Below, in pieces: positions 1-8,574 of a DNA stretch of 64,000 bases. Numbering within the stretch: position 1 is the stretch's first letter; each line of letters opens with the position of its first letter. The stretch covers positions 1 through 64,000 of the forward strand of contig NZ_JAGBLU010000080.1 of NCBI RefSeq assembly GCF_017635265.1, given 5' to 3'. The stretch comes from Butyrivibrio sp. Its GTDB lineage: Bacteria > Bacillota > Clostridia > Lachnospirales > Lachnospiraceae. A program made the position numbers and the translations under genes. The notes under the pieces are model-generated. The model saw only the letters and a program-made list of their open reading frames with translations. It was not told where the DNA came from and did not search any database.

Positions 1-38
1 AACTGATTAACCCTGGTTTTATTAATAATCATGAGAGA

Positions 39-126
39 CCCTCAAACCAGCCCCTCAAACCAAACCCTCAAACTAGCCCCTCAAGTTAGACCCTCAAAGT
101 AAACCCTCAAACCGATTGACCCTCAA
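39..126. repeat. 13-bp tandem repeat array (7 units)
   Basis: Seven copies of CCCTCAA begin at 39, 52, 65, 78, 91, 104 and 120, an exact 13-bp period except for the last step of 16. Typical units are CCCTCAAACCAGC and CCCTCAAACCAAA, and the second half of the unit drifts. A period of 13 is not a multiple of three, so this is not a coding repeat. It lies just before a hairpin terminator and may be the 3' part of a transcript that starts left of the window. Function unknown. Confidence 0.85.
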
Positions 127-143
127 AAAGTTTGATTACCCGA

Positions 144-178
144 TAGAGCCTACTCCGCAAGGATGGGCTCTGTTTTTC
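144..178 (+). terminator. Rho-independent terminator
   Basis: AGAGCC (145-150) pairs with GGGCTCT (165-171), with an inner TCC/GGA helix closing a GCAA tetraloop, and GTTTTT follows. It would end the transcript carrying the 13-bp repeats and insulate the esterase gene downstream. Confidence 0.75.
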
Positions 179-278
179 TGATAATTTTACATAAAACTCG
201 ATAAAATGGATATACCCGTGGGTTCTGGCGAATACTATAATGTTACCAAAATATTCGAAAATACTAGGAGAACAAGAA

Positions 279-1709
279 ATGCATGGTATAGTTTTGACAC
301 AAAAGCCTGATGATTGGCAAATATTCCAACAGGTTGAGGGGAAGGCAGGCGTTTGTATCAAGGGGAAGTATAAAGTAATAAAAGATGCGATAGATGTAGG
401 TGTGGTTTCGGTTCATCCCATTGTCAGAGTAGTTAGAGAAGATGATAACTATATGATCATTCCATGGCATGAGGTGGAGACTGAGGAAAAGATTTCTGAG
501 TATGAGGGAAAATTTGAAACAACTTTATATATTCCTGAAGGCGGGCTATACAGAATAGATACAAGCCTGGAGACTAAGAGCACGCTTCCAAATGTGACAT
601 GGCTATATAGGGGAGATAGTGTACTACATTTGGGAGTAGGGGATATTTTTATTATTGCCGGTCAGTCCAATTCATCAGGCTATAGCAGAGATTTTTGCCC
701 CGATGCGCCTCATCTGTGCGTTCACCTTTTTAGAAACAGGGGGAAGTGGGACTTGGCAACTCACCCTATGAATGACAGCACAGATGCAGAGGGAGTGGCT
801 AATGAAGAGTGGGGAATTCCAGGAACATCTCCGTATCTTTCCTTTGGAAAAGAATATTATAAAGCTACAGGTCGCCCGGTAGGCTTTATTCAGACATCAT
901 TGGGAGGTTCACCTATGAAAAGGTGGAACCCCGATGTCGGTGACCTTTATGCAAATATGATAGATAAGATAAACCTTACAGGAAGAAAGTATGCCGGAGT
1001 TTTGTGGTATCAGGGCTGTTCAGATACTGAACCGGAGTCAGCAACTGTTTATTTTGACAGATTTAAATATATGGTAGAGAGTCTTAGAAAAGAGTTGGGG
1101 TATGATATTCCTTTTTTTACCATGCAGCTTAACAGGCAGATAAACGGAATAAACGATGAATCATGGGGAATGGTGAGAGAAGCCCAAAGAAAAGCAGCGA
1201 TGGAAATATCAGGCGTTTATCTTATGACAACCGCGAACTTGCAGCTCTCAGACGGAATTCATAACAGCGCTATGTCAAATTTAGTACTTGGAGAGAGACT
1301 TGCGAGGCAGGCTCTTTCAAAGCTTGAAAACGGAGATACATTTGAACCACCATTTATTGAGAAAGTGAGTGAGATGACTACTGATGAAAAGGAAGAAGAA
1401 AAGGTAGATGGAAGCTGGATAAGGCTTGATTACGGCAATATCAATAACTGCATAATAATGTATTCCACACTTCCTGAGGATAGTGGCTTTATGCTAGAAG
1501 ATGAAGAAGGAAAAATCGAGGTTCTTGAAACTAAGACAAATCGCAGTAATAAGAATAAGATGTATATAAAAGTATCAAGAATTCCTAAGGAATTTATTGA
1601 TATATCATATTTGTGGGAAGCTAATCCGAAGGGAATACCTTTTGTGGATGAAGTGTCATTTCTTCCACCGGTTTCTATGTATAAGGTTAGATATAAGATT
1701 GACAGGTGA
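279..1709 (+). CDS. SGNH/SASA-family carbohydrate esterase (sialate O-acetylesterase-like, CE6-like)
   Basis: A 476-residue esterase of the SASA (DUF303) type, expected to remove O-acetyl groups from oligosaccharides. The nucleophile block IAGQSN puts the catalytic Ser at about residue 130, and the DGIH block gives Asp325 and His328. LGGSPMKRW and YQGCSD match the intermediate SGNH blocks. No signal peptide is visible, so it is probably cytoplasmic. I chose ATG 279 because AGGAG lies at 266-270. An in-frame ATG at 240 has no ribosome-binding site and falls inside a TATAAT-like stretch (236-241). It sits 5 bp upstream of the GH29 gene, so the pair is probably one operon. Acetyl specificity is inferred from the family. 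Confidence 0.8.
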   Translation: MHGIVLTQKPDDWQIFQQVEGKAGVCIKGKYKVIKDAIDVGVVSVHPIVRVVREDDNYMIIPWHEVETEEKISEYEGKFETTLYIPEGGLYRIDTSLETKSTLPNVTWLYRGDSVLHLGVGDIFIIAGQSNSSGYSRDFCPDAPHLCVHLFRNRGKWDLATHPMNDSTDAEGVANEEWGIPGTSPYLSFGKEYYKATGRPVGFIQTSLGGSPMKRWNPDVGDLYANMIDKINLTGRKYAGVLWYQGCSDTEPESATVYFDRFKYMVESLRKELGYDIPFFTMQLNRQINGINDESWGMVREAQRKAAMEISGVYLMTTANLQLSDGIHNSAMSNLVLGERLARQALSKLENGDTFEPPFIEKVSEMTTDEKEEEKVDGSWIRLDYGNINNCIIMYSTLPEDSGFMLEDEEGKIEVLETKTNRSNKNKMYIKVSRIPKEFIDISYLWEANPKGIPFVDEVSFLPPVSMYKVRYKIDR

Positions 1710-1714
1710 TTACA

Positions 1715-3139
1715 ATGGAAAAGATAAATTGGGAAAATGTACGGCACGAGACCCCTGAGTGGTTTAGAGATGCAAAGTTTGGGATTTTTTTCCATTGGGG
1801 ACCATATAGCGTTCCAGCATATATGAATGAGTGGTATTCCCGCAATATGTACGCCAAGGGACTTGAACAGAATAAGTATCATGAAAAGACCTATGGCAAG
1901 CTGCATGATTTTGGATACAAGGATTTTTATCCAATGTTTAAGGGGGAGAAATTTGATGCCGATGTCTGGGCAGACCTGGTTGTAAAATCTGGAGCTAAGT
2001 ACGCCGGACCTGTTACTGAACATGCGGACAATTTTTCTTTATGGGACAGTAAGGAGAACTCTGTAAATGCGGTAAACTATGGCCCGCATAGAGACGTGGT
2101 CGGAGAATGTGAAAAGGCATTTCGGAAACGTGGAATAAAGTTTATAACAACCTTCCATCATCAGTGGCTATGGGGCTGGTTTATGTCCACAGATAATGAA
2201 GCTGATGTCTATGACCCGGCTAATGAAAAGTACTATGGACCGGCACTTCCTCTTGAAACCAACAGGTATGAGCCCTATAGATACCCGGATGAGGCCTTTT
2301 GCAAGAAGTGGTACGGAAAAGTTGAGGAAGTGATAGATAAGTACAAACCAGATATGATCTATTTTGACAGCAGAAGTTTCATAATAGATGAAAAATACAG
2401 ATATGGCATCGCTGATTATTATTACAATCAAAAGGGCTTTAAGGACGGTCTTATTACCTACAAGCAGGAAGATTTTCCTAAGGGCATAGGAACCTATGAT
2501 ATAGAGTGTGGCAAGTTCTCGCTTCCTAAGCCATTTCCATGGCAAAGCGATGATAGACTTGAAGATAACATTACCTGGTGCATAGTTCAAAATCCCAAGT
2601 ACAAATCAGCTAAAAGAATCATTCACCAGCTTTGTGATATTGTGTCCAAGAATGGAAATTTGCTTTTGAATGTAGGTCCCTGTGCTGATGGCTCTTTTCA
2701 TCCGGATGCGGTAAAAGAACTTGAGGAAATAGGTAACTGGCTAAAACTCAATGGAGAGGCTATCTACGGAACAAGACCTTTTGTAATTGCCGGGGAGGGA
2801 CCAACTATTATTGAGGATGCCCAGTATGACATAGAAAAGATTAATAAGCAGCTAAATTATGGCGGTGCAGTTGACGTGCATAGCGAGACGCTATCTGAAT
2901 TTGATATTCGTTTCACTACTAAGGGTGATGTTCTATATGCTATTGCCATGGGCTGGCCTGAAGATGGCAATTTTACCATAAAATCTCTTGCCTACGGAAA
3001 CTACGTAGATAAAGAAGAACTTACAGTTGAAATGCTGGGAGCAGGCCCCCTTACTTGGACAAGGGACAATGGAGGTCTCCACATACAAGCCCCATTAGAG
3101 CGACCTTGCAAACACGCCTATGTTATAAAGATCAGCTAA
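1715..3139 (+). CDS. GH29 alpha-L-fucosidase
   Basis: A 474-residue retaining alpha-L-fucosidase of family GH29. The N-terminus has the family signature FGIFFHWGPYSVPAY followed by NEWYSRNMY, and HADNFSLWDS and TFHHQWLWG match later barrel strands. MIYFDSRS contains the likely nucleophile, Asp218. A C-terminal beta-sandwich follows from about residue 340. No secretion signal is seen. ATG 1715 is preferred over the upstream GTG because AGGTGA (1704-1709) lies five bases before it. It is co-oriented with the esterase, which suggests joint removal of acetyl and fucosyl decorations from imported oligosaccharides. The exact linkage cut cannot be read from sequence. Confidence 0.9.
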   Translation: MEKINWENVRHETPEWFRDAKFGIFFHWGPYSVPAYMNEWYSRNMYAKGLEQNKYHEKTYGKLHDFGYKDFYPMFKGEKFDADVWADLVVKSGAKYAGPVTEHADNFSLWDSKENSVNAVNYGPHRDVVGECEKAFRKRGIKFITTFHHQWLWGWFMSTDNEADVYDPANEKYYGPALPLETNRYEPYRYPDEAFCKKWYGKVEEVIDKYKPDMIYFDSRSFIIDEKYRYGIADYYYNQKGFKDGLITYKQEDFPKGIGTYDIECGKFSLPKPFPWQSDDRLEDNITWCIVQNPKYKSAKRIIHQLCDIVSKNGNLLLNVGPCADGSFHPDAVKELEEIGNWLKLNGEAIYGTRPFVIAGEGPTIIEDAQYDIEKINKQLNYGGAVDVHSETLSEFDIRFTTKGDVLYAIAMGWPEDGNFTIKSLAYGNYVDKEELTVEMLGAGPLTWTRDNGGLHIQAPLERPCKHAYVIKIS

Positions 3140-3143
3140 TAAA

Positions 3144-3189
3144 AACTTCCCACATTCTGGTTCGAGTCCGAGCCGGGGCGTGGTAAGTT
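3144..3189. terminator. Bidirectional terminator hairpin between convergent genes
   Basis: AACTTCCCAC (3144-3153) pairs with GTGGTAAGTT (3180-3189) with one mismatch. The loop contains a second helix, GGTTCG/CGAGCC around AGTC. The outer flank on the minus-strand side is rich in U in the transcript. It lies between the GH29 stop and the stop of the minus-strand lipoprotein gene and probably serves both. Confidence 0.6.
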
Positions 3190-3194
3190 TGTAG

Positions 3195-4844
3195 TTATGA
3201 TTGGGCGAGGTTGTAGGCCTCGTTTTGGCGTTCAATGTAATCTTCCAGGCCTTGATAATACATCTGATCCAAGGCTCGATTCCAACAATCCAATGTGTCG
3301 TCAGAACTGATGATGCATTGGATTAATTTATCCTGTACCACAGAAGTACTGAATAGATCAGAAGCCTCTTTTGGGAACATCAGAAAAGAATATGGACGGG
3401 TAAGCTGCGTTGTGTTTTCTGAATACCAAATGGCGGATTTTCTTGAAATTGCCAAAGTATCCTCTCCATAAAGAAGTTTGTTGAGATTGTTTTCTTCAAA
3501 ATCCGTCCAACTGCCTCCCCATGTGGCGAGCCCAGAGAACATATACATTGAGGGATATTTTGATTCAAGAAGAGTCTTTAGCTCGCAGTTTTGAGTATCT
3601 AACAGACATTGATAGTTTCCATCACCGGTCTTTATGTAGTCCTCACCTTCAATACCATATTTTGTAAGCATGTATCCTTTTTCGGATAAAAGAAATTCAA
3701 ATAGCGCCAGTATGCGTTCTCTTTTTTCATCTCCTGCATTAGAGGAGATGTATGACTCTGACCAGAAGATACTACTTGAGTTACTGTACCTTTTTCCATC
3801 GGGAGCAGGAAAAATGGGAAGGATGTCTACACATTCCTCAAAGGGCTTATCGTTATGGGAATCCCACAGCTTTTTTATCTCTAAAAGGGTTCCTGGGGAT
3901 GATTTATACTCAAGGGCTCCCAATCTTCCTGCTGCAAAGTCTTCAATAATGGTTGTTGGAGACTTTGAGTAAAAATCGGGATCAAGACCGCCGCTTTTGT
4001 AGAGATAACCATAGTCTTTAACAACTTCTTTGAATTGTGGCGTTGACCAGGAAGGAACATATCTACCATCTTGTTCAATCCATGAATAAACATTACATTC
4101 GGGAGTTATGCCCAGCATTACCCATTTGCCAATGGCAGACAGAGTGTTTACGTTGTAGCCTAAGGTATCATCTGTGCCGTTGCCGTCGGGATCGTCATTG
4201 GCAAAGGCACTGACCATTCTGGCAAACTCGTCAAAAGACTGGGGATCAGAGTAACCAAGATTGTTCATCCAGTCGCGTCTTACAAGCATGGCAGCATCTG
4301 TAAAACCAAGTTCTGAATCAAGAAATGCGCATCTTGGAATTGCATAATATTTGCCGTCGTTGTATTTGGTATAGCTTACAGAATTCAGCAAAGATGAAAG
4401 AGCGGGATATGGAGACATATCTTCGGGTAAAGAACATATACTGCCATTTTCAATCATTTGCGTATAAGTTGCAGAATCGTTGGCATCATTGGAGGAAATT
4501 GTAAGGTTTGCAAAGACATCAGGGAGACTATCTGTAGCCATAAGAATCTGATATCGTTCCTTGTAATTTGTCCATGTTACAGACATGGGGATAATTGTGA
4601 TGTTAAACATTTCTTCTATCAAAGCTCTTAATTTATCATTTTCCGCATCATTTTTCATGTTCTCAATATTCCAAAAGCCTACGGATATATCGAGATGTTT
4701 ATCATAGGATAAGTTCTTCAAGGAATCAGTAAGGTATTGGTTTCGAAGATCTTTTGCAGAAATTACATTATTAGTATTCGAACATGCAAATATATTTACT
4801 ACCAATGTTAACAATAAGCATAATGAAGTAATCTTTTTTTTCAT
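3195..4844 (-). CDS. Extracellular solute-binding lipoprotein (LplA type) linked to a two-component system
   Basis: A 549-residue lipoprotein with a signal peptide ending in a lipobox (NIFAC, acylated Cys21). It resembles the large LplA-type oligosaccharide-binding proteins of family 1, with ITIIPMSVTW, SLPDVFANL and a DPDGNGTDDTLGYN block that may bind calcium. ATG 4844 is chosen over GTG 4853 because AGGTG lies six bases before it. It is the last gene of a minus-strand operon after a histidine kinase and response regulator. A separate binding protein at 9533 serves the divergent permeases, so this one may act as a sensor for the kinase or as an alternative ligand binder. The sensor role is inference. 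Confidence 0.8.
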   Translation of the reverse strand: MKKKITSLCLLLTLVVNIFACSNTNNVISAKDLRNQYLTDSLKNLSYDKHLDISVGFWNIENMKNDAENDKLRALIEEMFNITIIPMSVTWTNYKERYQILMATDSLPDVFANLTISSNDANDSATYTQMIENGSICSLPEDMSPYPALSSLLNSVSYTKYNDGKYYAIPRCAFLDSELGFTDAAMLVRRDWMNNLGYSDPQSFDEFARMVSAFANDDPDGNGTDDTLGYNVNTLSAIGKWVMLGITPECNVYSWIEQDGRYVPSWSTPQFKEVVKDYGYLYKSGGLDPDFYSKSPTTIIEDFAAGRLGALEYKSSPGTLLEIKKLWDSHNDKPFEECVDILPIFPAPDGKRYSNSSSIFWSESYISSNAGDEKRERILALFEFLLSEKGYMLTKYGIEGEDYIKTGDGNYQCLLDTQNCELKTLLESKYPSMYMFSGLATWGGSWTDFEENNLNKLLYGEDTLAISRKSAIWYSENTTQLTRPYSFLMFPKEASDLFSTSVVQDKLIQCIISSDDTLDCWNRALDQMYYQGLEDYIERQNEAYNLAQS

Positions 4845-4856
4845 GTGTGTCACCTG

Positions 4857-5630
4857 TCATTTCTGAGGTTGTAGTGAAAGACTTTTTCGATAGTTTGTTG
4901 GTGTGTCTCCTTTTATTTTTTTGAAAACCTTGGCGAAGTAGAAATAGTCGTTAAAACCTGCTTTCTCAGATATTTCAAATACAGTATCTTCAGAGTGTTC
5001 CAGAAGATAGCAGGCATATACTATGCGAAGATTGTTGAGATAGGAAATAAATGACTGGCCAGTTTCCTGCTTGAAAATCTGGCTTGCATAATTGGGATTT
5101 ATTGAGCAGTACTGGGATATGTCATGCATGGATATATCTTCTTGGAAATGAGCTTCGGCATAGTCTATCATCATTTTTACTGACTTATGAGATACACTTA
5201 GATGTTTTGGGACAAAGTTTTCCTGTGAAGAATTTTCTAAACTGGGGGCATTGATCTTACTATCAAGAATTATATAGGCTTTGTTCATGGCATCTATGAG
5301 TTCACTTTTTGAAAAGGGCTTAAGACAGTAGCCAATGGCATTGTGGAACATTGCTTTTTGCGCATAGGCAAATTCTGCGTGCCCACTTATCATTATGAAC
5401 AACGTAGGAAGGCCCTCTGCGTGAGTTGTTTGCAGAATATCAAGACCTCCCATTCCTGGCATTCTGATATCAACAAATGCCAGATCAGGCTTTCTGGTCC
5501 TGATATACTCAAGGCCTGAAGTTCCATTGTAGAACTCAGCTGTTATATCGAACATGCTTTGATCTTTTATAGTGGCTATAAGACTTTTTACTACCCATTT
5601 TTCATCATCGATAATCACTGCATGATACAT
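4857..5630 (-). CDS. YesN-type response regulator, AraC output domain
   Basis: A 257-residue response regulator. The receiver domain covers residues 1-120, with the acidic pocket IIDDE and phospho-acceptor Asp54 in FVDIRMPG; SGHAEFAYAQ and YCLKPF supply the conserved Ser/Thr and Lys. The C-terminal 100 residues carry two AraC helix-turn-helices (MHDISQYCSINPNYASQIFK and the VFEISEKAGF to YFAKVFKK stretch). It lies 11 bp after the kinase gene, so they form one two-component system. In this family the regulator usually activates the neighbouring transporter, here the divergent permease operon from 7645. Confidence 0.92.
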   Translation of the reverse strand: MYHAVIIDDEKWVVKSLIATIKDQSMFDITAEFYNGTSGLEYIRTRKPDLAFVDIRMPGMGGLDILQTTHAEGLPTLFIMISGHAEFAYAQKAMFHNAIGYCLKPFSKSELIDAMNKAYIILDSKINAPSLENSSQENFVPKHLSVSHKSVKMMIDYAEAHFQEDISMHDISQYCSINPNYASQIFKQETGQSFISYLNNLRIVYACYLLEHSEDTVFEISEKAGFNDYFYFAKVFKKIKGDTPTNYRKSLSLQPQK

Positions 5631-5641
5631 AAGTTTGCTCC

Positions 5642-7426
5642 TTATAATTTGACCTCATCATATGGAATGTGAAATTGAACGTTTGTGCCAACTCCTTCCT
5701 CTGAGTCTAATGTAAGAGTGAAATCAGCTCCGTAATATAAAACCATTCTACTGTTAACGTTTAAAAGCCCTATGCTGGTGTGGTCATTAGGGTTCTTGGG
5801 ATTGTCCACATTTTTCAAGGACTGACGAAGAGCATCTCTTGTAACAGTATCCATTCCTACGCCGGTATCATATACCCATACTGCGTAGTAGGAATTTGAA
5901 GGATCCGGTCCAGCACCTATTATAAGTTTTCCCGGTGTTTCGCTGGGTTCTAAGCCATGAACAATGGCATTTTCTACGAGGGGTTGCAGAACCATACGAG
6001 GAATCATGCATTGTAAACATTTGTCTGCTACTTCGTATTTAACTTCGAATCTGTCTCCGAATCTTTCTTTTTGGATCATGAGATAAGACTTAACTATTTC
6101 AAGTTCTTCTTCTAAAGTAACAATATCTTTTCCTTTGATGCTGTATCTAAAAATCTGTGATAGAGCGTTAGTGACGGATATTATTTCGTCATCCATGGAA
6201 GCAGAGGCAAGTCCGCAGATAAGAGTCAATGTGTTATAGAGAAAATGCGGGTTTATCTGGCTTCTTAAGTATGCAATCTCGGTTTTTCTGTTGTTGGACT
6301 CCATTTCATACATTCTTGTATAGGTCTCAAAAATTGTGTGGTTAAGTCTGTCCGTCTCAGTAAGCATTTCATTAAAAGAAGTGGTGATGTCGTCTAGTTC
6401 TTGAATTCCGATAAGGCCTTGATCAACATGAAGGCCTGCTTTGGCGACATTTCTGTTTCCTGTGGATACCTTGTGCATGAAGTCAGTCATCTGATCAAAT
6501 GATGTAATGAAAGGCTTATATAGCAAAAACATGAAGAGTAATATCAGGGCTGAAAGACATAAAAGTCCGATAAGTACACCACGGGATAATGAAACAAGCT
6601 GCATAGTGATTCTTTTTTGCTCCACCAGAACATAAAGTGTATATGAGATAGAAGATATGTTATGAGCTTTTACGGCATAGTATGCTTTGGTAGATGGAAG
6701 GTATGTCTTATAGATAGCATTTTCTGAATACTCTTCCGGCAGGTTGCCTGTAAATTCAGGATCTCCGAACACTATGTTCTTATTGGAATCTTCCAACAGT
6801 ATAATTGGTGAAAAAATCTCAACTTCTTCTGAACCATTTCCCAAAAGAGCTTCCAGATCAATAGCCAAAAAAAGAATTCCAAGATACCTGTGATCAGCAG
6901 AATTCAGTGTGTATATCGGCATAGCAAGAATATGGCAATACTTTTTTCCTATGGTAGTAGTTCCTAGTGCCCTGTAGGGAAAACGTGATGGCTCTAGTGA
7001 AGAAGTATATATCTCGTAGTTTGATATGGCTCCGTTTAATGATACAAAGTCTCCATTTGTTCCATATACTGCAATGTCAGCTATAGATGATGCAAGTTGG
7101 GCAGAATCAGAGAATTGTTTGTGCAGAGCCTGATACAGCTCATATTTGGAATCGATGTTCTCATTCTGAAGATATTGCTGAACAGAGTTTCCGTAGGCCA
7201 GGCTGTAGCAGATGTTTTCGTAGTTCTCATAAGCATTTCTTGTGGTCTTTGCCAATTGAGATGAATAGGTTGTAAGACTGTTATTAAGCAAAGCCAGATG
7301 TGAAGTTGTATTTTGGATGGTGATAAGAACTGTTAAAACAAAAGCCCCCAGGATAAACAAAATCATTATAGACAATAATTGTCTTTTTAAAGGAATTAGA
7401 ATCTTTTTGTCTTGAAAACGTATCAT
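5642..7426 (-). CDS. YesM-type sensor histidine kinase
   Basis: A 594-residue membrane sensor kinase of the His_kinase/HATPase family. Transmembrane segments lie at about residues 15-37 and 280-305 and flank an extracytoplasmic sensing domain of about 240 residues. A HAMP-like segment follows, then the phospho-acceptor in SQINPHFLYNTL (His about 394). The ATP-binding lobe has N-box LVENAIVHGL and G-box YDTGVGM. ATG 7426 has AAGGATG upstream. It is the first gene of the minus-strand operon with the response regulator and lipoprotein. The likely input is an oligosaccharide or the lipoprotein loaded with one, which is inference. Confidence 0.92.
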   Translation of the reverse strand: MIRFQDKKILIPLKRQLLSIMILFILGAFVLTVLITIQNTTSHLALLNNSLTTYSSQLAKTTRNAYENYENICYSLAYGNSVQQYLQNENIDSKYELYQALHKQFSDSAQLASSIADIAVYGTNGDFVSLNGAISNYEIYTSSLEPSRFPYRALGTTTIGKKYCHILAMPIYTLNSADHRYLGILFLAIDLEALLGNGSEEVEIFSPIILLEDSNKNIVFGDPEFTGNLPEEYSENAIYKTYLPSTKAYYAVKAHNISSISYTLYVLVEQKRITMQLVSLSRGVLIGLLCLSALILLFMFLLYKPFITSFDQMTDFMHKVSTGNRNVAKAGLHVDQGLIGIQELDDITTSFNEMLTETDRLNHTIFETYTRMYEMESNNRKTEIAYLRSQINPHFLYNTLTLICGLASASMDDEIISVTNALSQIFRYSIKGKDIVTLEEELEIVKSYLMIQKERFGDRFEVKYEVADKCLQCMIPRMVLQPLVENAIVHGLEPSETPGKLIIGAGPDPSNSYYAVWVYDTGVGMDTVTRDALRQSLKNVDNPKNPNDHTSIGLLNVNSRMVLYYGADFTLTLDSEEGVGTNVQFHIPYDEVKL

Positions 7427-7570
7427 CGTGCATCCTTGTACAACATTTTATAGTCTTTCAATGATTACTCTATCCCAATGATACCAAAACCTCAATGTAA
7501 TATTCCATACAGAATCTGAGAATTTTACATATTAAATCTAAGAATATTATTTCACATGAAAAATATGCAT

Positions 7571-7619
7571 AGAACGGTGGGAATTATACATTTTACCGAA
7601 TATAAACCGTTCTTATAAT
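7571..7619 (+). promoter_or_regulatory. Inverted repeat and -10 box of the permease operon
   Basis: AGAACGGT (7571-7578) is mirrored perfectly by ACCGTTCT (7606-7613). The right arm touches a consensus TATAAT at 7614-7619. The best -35 is weak (TTTACC, 7592-7597, spacing 16), which would fit an activator-dependent promoter. The neighbouring response regulator is the obvious candidate to bind here, but that is inference. Confidence 0.5.
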
Positions 7620-7644
7620 GGGAGTATCAAGCGGAGGTAAGTGT

Positions 7645-8565
7645 ATGAACGGGAAGAAAAATTTCTGGAAGACTTTAGCCAGACAAAAGACTCTGTGCTT
7701 TATGGCTCTTTTGCCTGTGCTGATGATCATTGTCTTTAAATATGTTCCTATGTACGGTATTCTTATTGCTTTTAAGAACTATAAAGCAGCTAAGGGCATT
7801 TGGGGAAGCCCATGGTTGAATCCTGTATTAAAGAACTATCATACTTTTTTTAAAAATGTAAATTGCATACAGATTATTTGGAATACCTTGAAGATTGGAG
7901 TATTGACGCTGGTATTTACATTTCCAATGCCAATAATATTCGCTATTCTCTTAAACGAATTAAAGGGGAAAATATACAAAAGGATTGTGCAGACAATTTC
8001 GTATATTCCGCATTTTATATCTATTGTAGTGGTTTGTTCTATGCTGAATGGTTTTGGTTCGACATCTGGGTTCTTTAATGATATAAGAGCCTTTTTTGGA
8101 GCAGCAAGAGTAGACATGAATAATGGAAGTACATATTTCCTTCCTATGTATATAGGCTCTGCAATTTGGCAGGGAGTTGGGTGGGGCTCAATAATTTATC
8201 TGTCGGCTCTTTCCAATGTGGATGTATCACTCTACGACGTAGCAAACATTGATGGCGCCAACAGATGGCAGAAGATTAAGCATATTGTATTTCCATCTAT
8301 TCTTCCTACAACCACTATTATGCTGATCATGAATGTAGGAAATGTTTTAAACAGTGATTATACAAAGATTCTGCTTATGCAGAACAGTACAAATATGAGT
8401 GATCTGGAAACTATAGCGACTTTCGTTTACAGGCAGGGTATCGTTGAAGGAAAATTCTCATATGCGACGGCAGTTAACCTGTTTGTTTCAGTTATTTGTT
8501 TTATATTGGTGTTTGGCGCCAACATGATTACCAGAAAGATAAACCCTGAAAACAGTATGTGGTAG
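7645..8565 (+). CDS. ABC oligosaccharide transporter permease (LplB type)
   Basis: A 306-residue integral membrane protein of the binding-protein-dependent permease family, with six predicted membrane segments. The cytoplasmic EAA loop appears as YDVANIDGANRWQKI. It forms a heterodimer with the next gene product and imports oligosaccharides delivered by the 9533 lipoprotein. ATG 7645 follows GCGGAGG at good spacing; the in-frame ATG at 7618 lies inside the TATAAT box and is rejected. First gene of an operon divergent from the two-component system. No ATPase gene is present nearby. Confidence 0.9.
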   Translation: MNGKKNFWKTLARQKTLCFMALLPVLMIIVFKYVPMYGILIAFKNYKAAKGIWGSPWLNPVLKNYHTFFKNVNCIQIIWNTLKIGVLTLVFTFPMPIIFAILLNELKGKIYKRIVQTISYIPHFISIVVVCSMLNGFGSTSGFFNDIRAFFGAARVDMNNGSTYFLPMYIGSAIWQGVGWGSIIYLSALSNVDVSLYDVANIDGANRWQKIKHIVFPSILPTTTIMLIMNVGNVLNSDYTKILLMQNSTNMSDLETIATFVYRQGIVEGKFSYATAVNLFVSVICFILVFGANMITRKINPENSMW

Positions 8566-8574
8566 GAGATGAAG

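Noticed and set aside
39-126. CRISPR array
   Set aside because: The period is only 13 bp with no unique spacers and no cas genes.
3157-3180. tRNA T-arm lookalike (GGTTCGAGTCC then GAGCCGGGGCG), possible integration-site remnant
   Set aside because: No D-arm or anticodon arm precedes it, the T-stem pairs poorly, and the bases are better explained as the inner helix of a bidirectional terminator hairpin.
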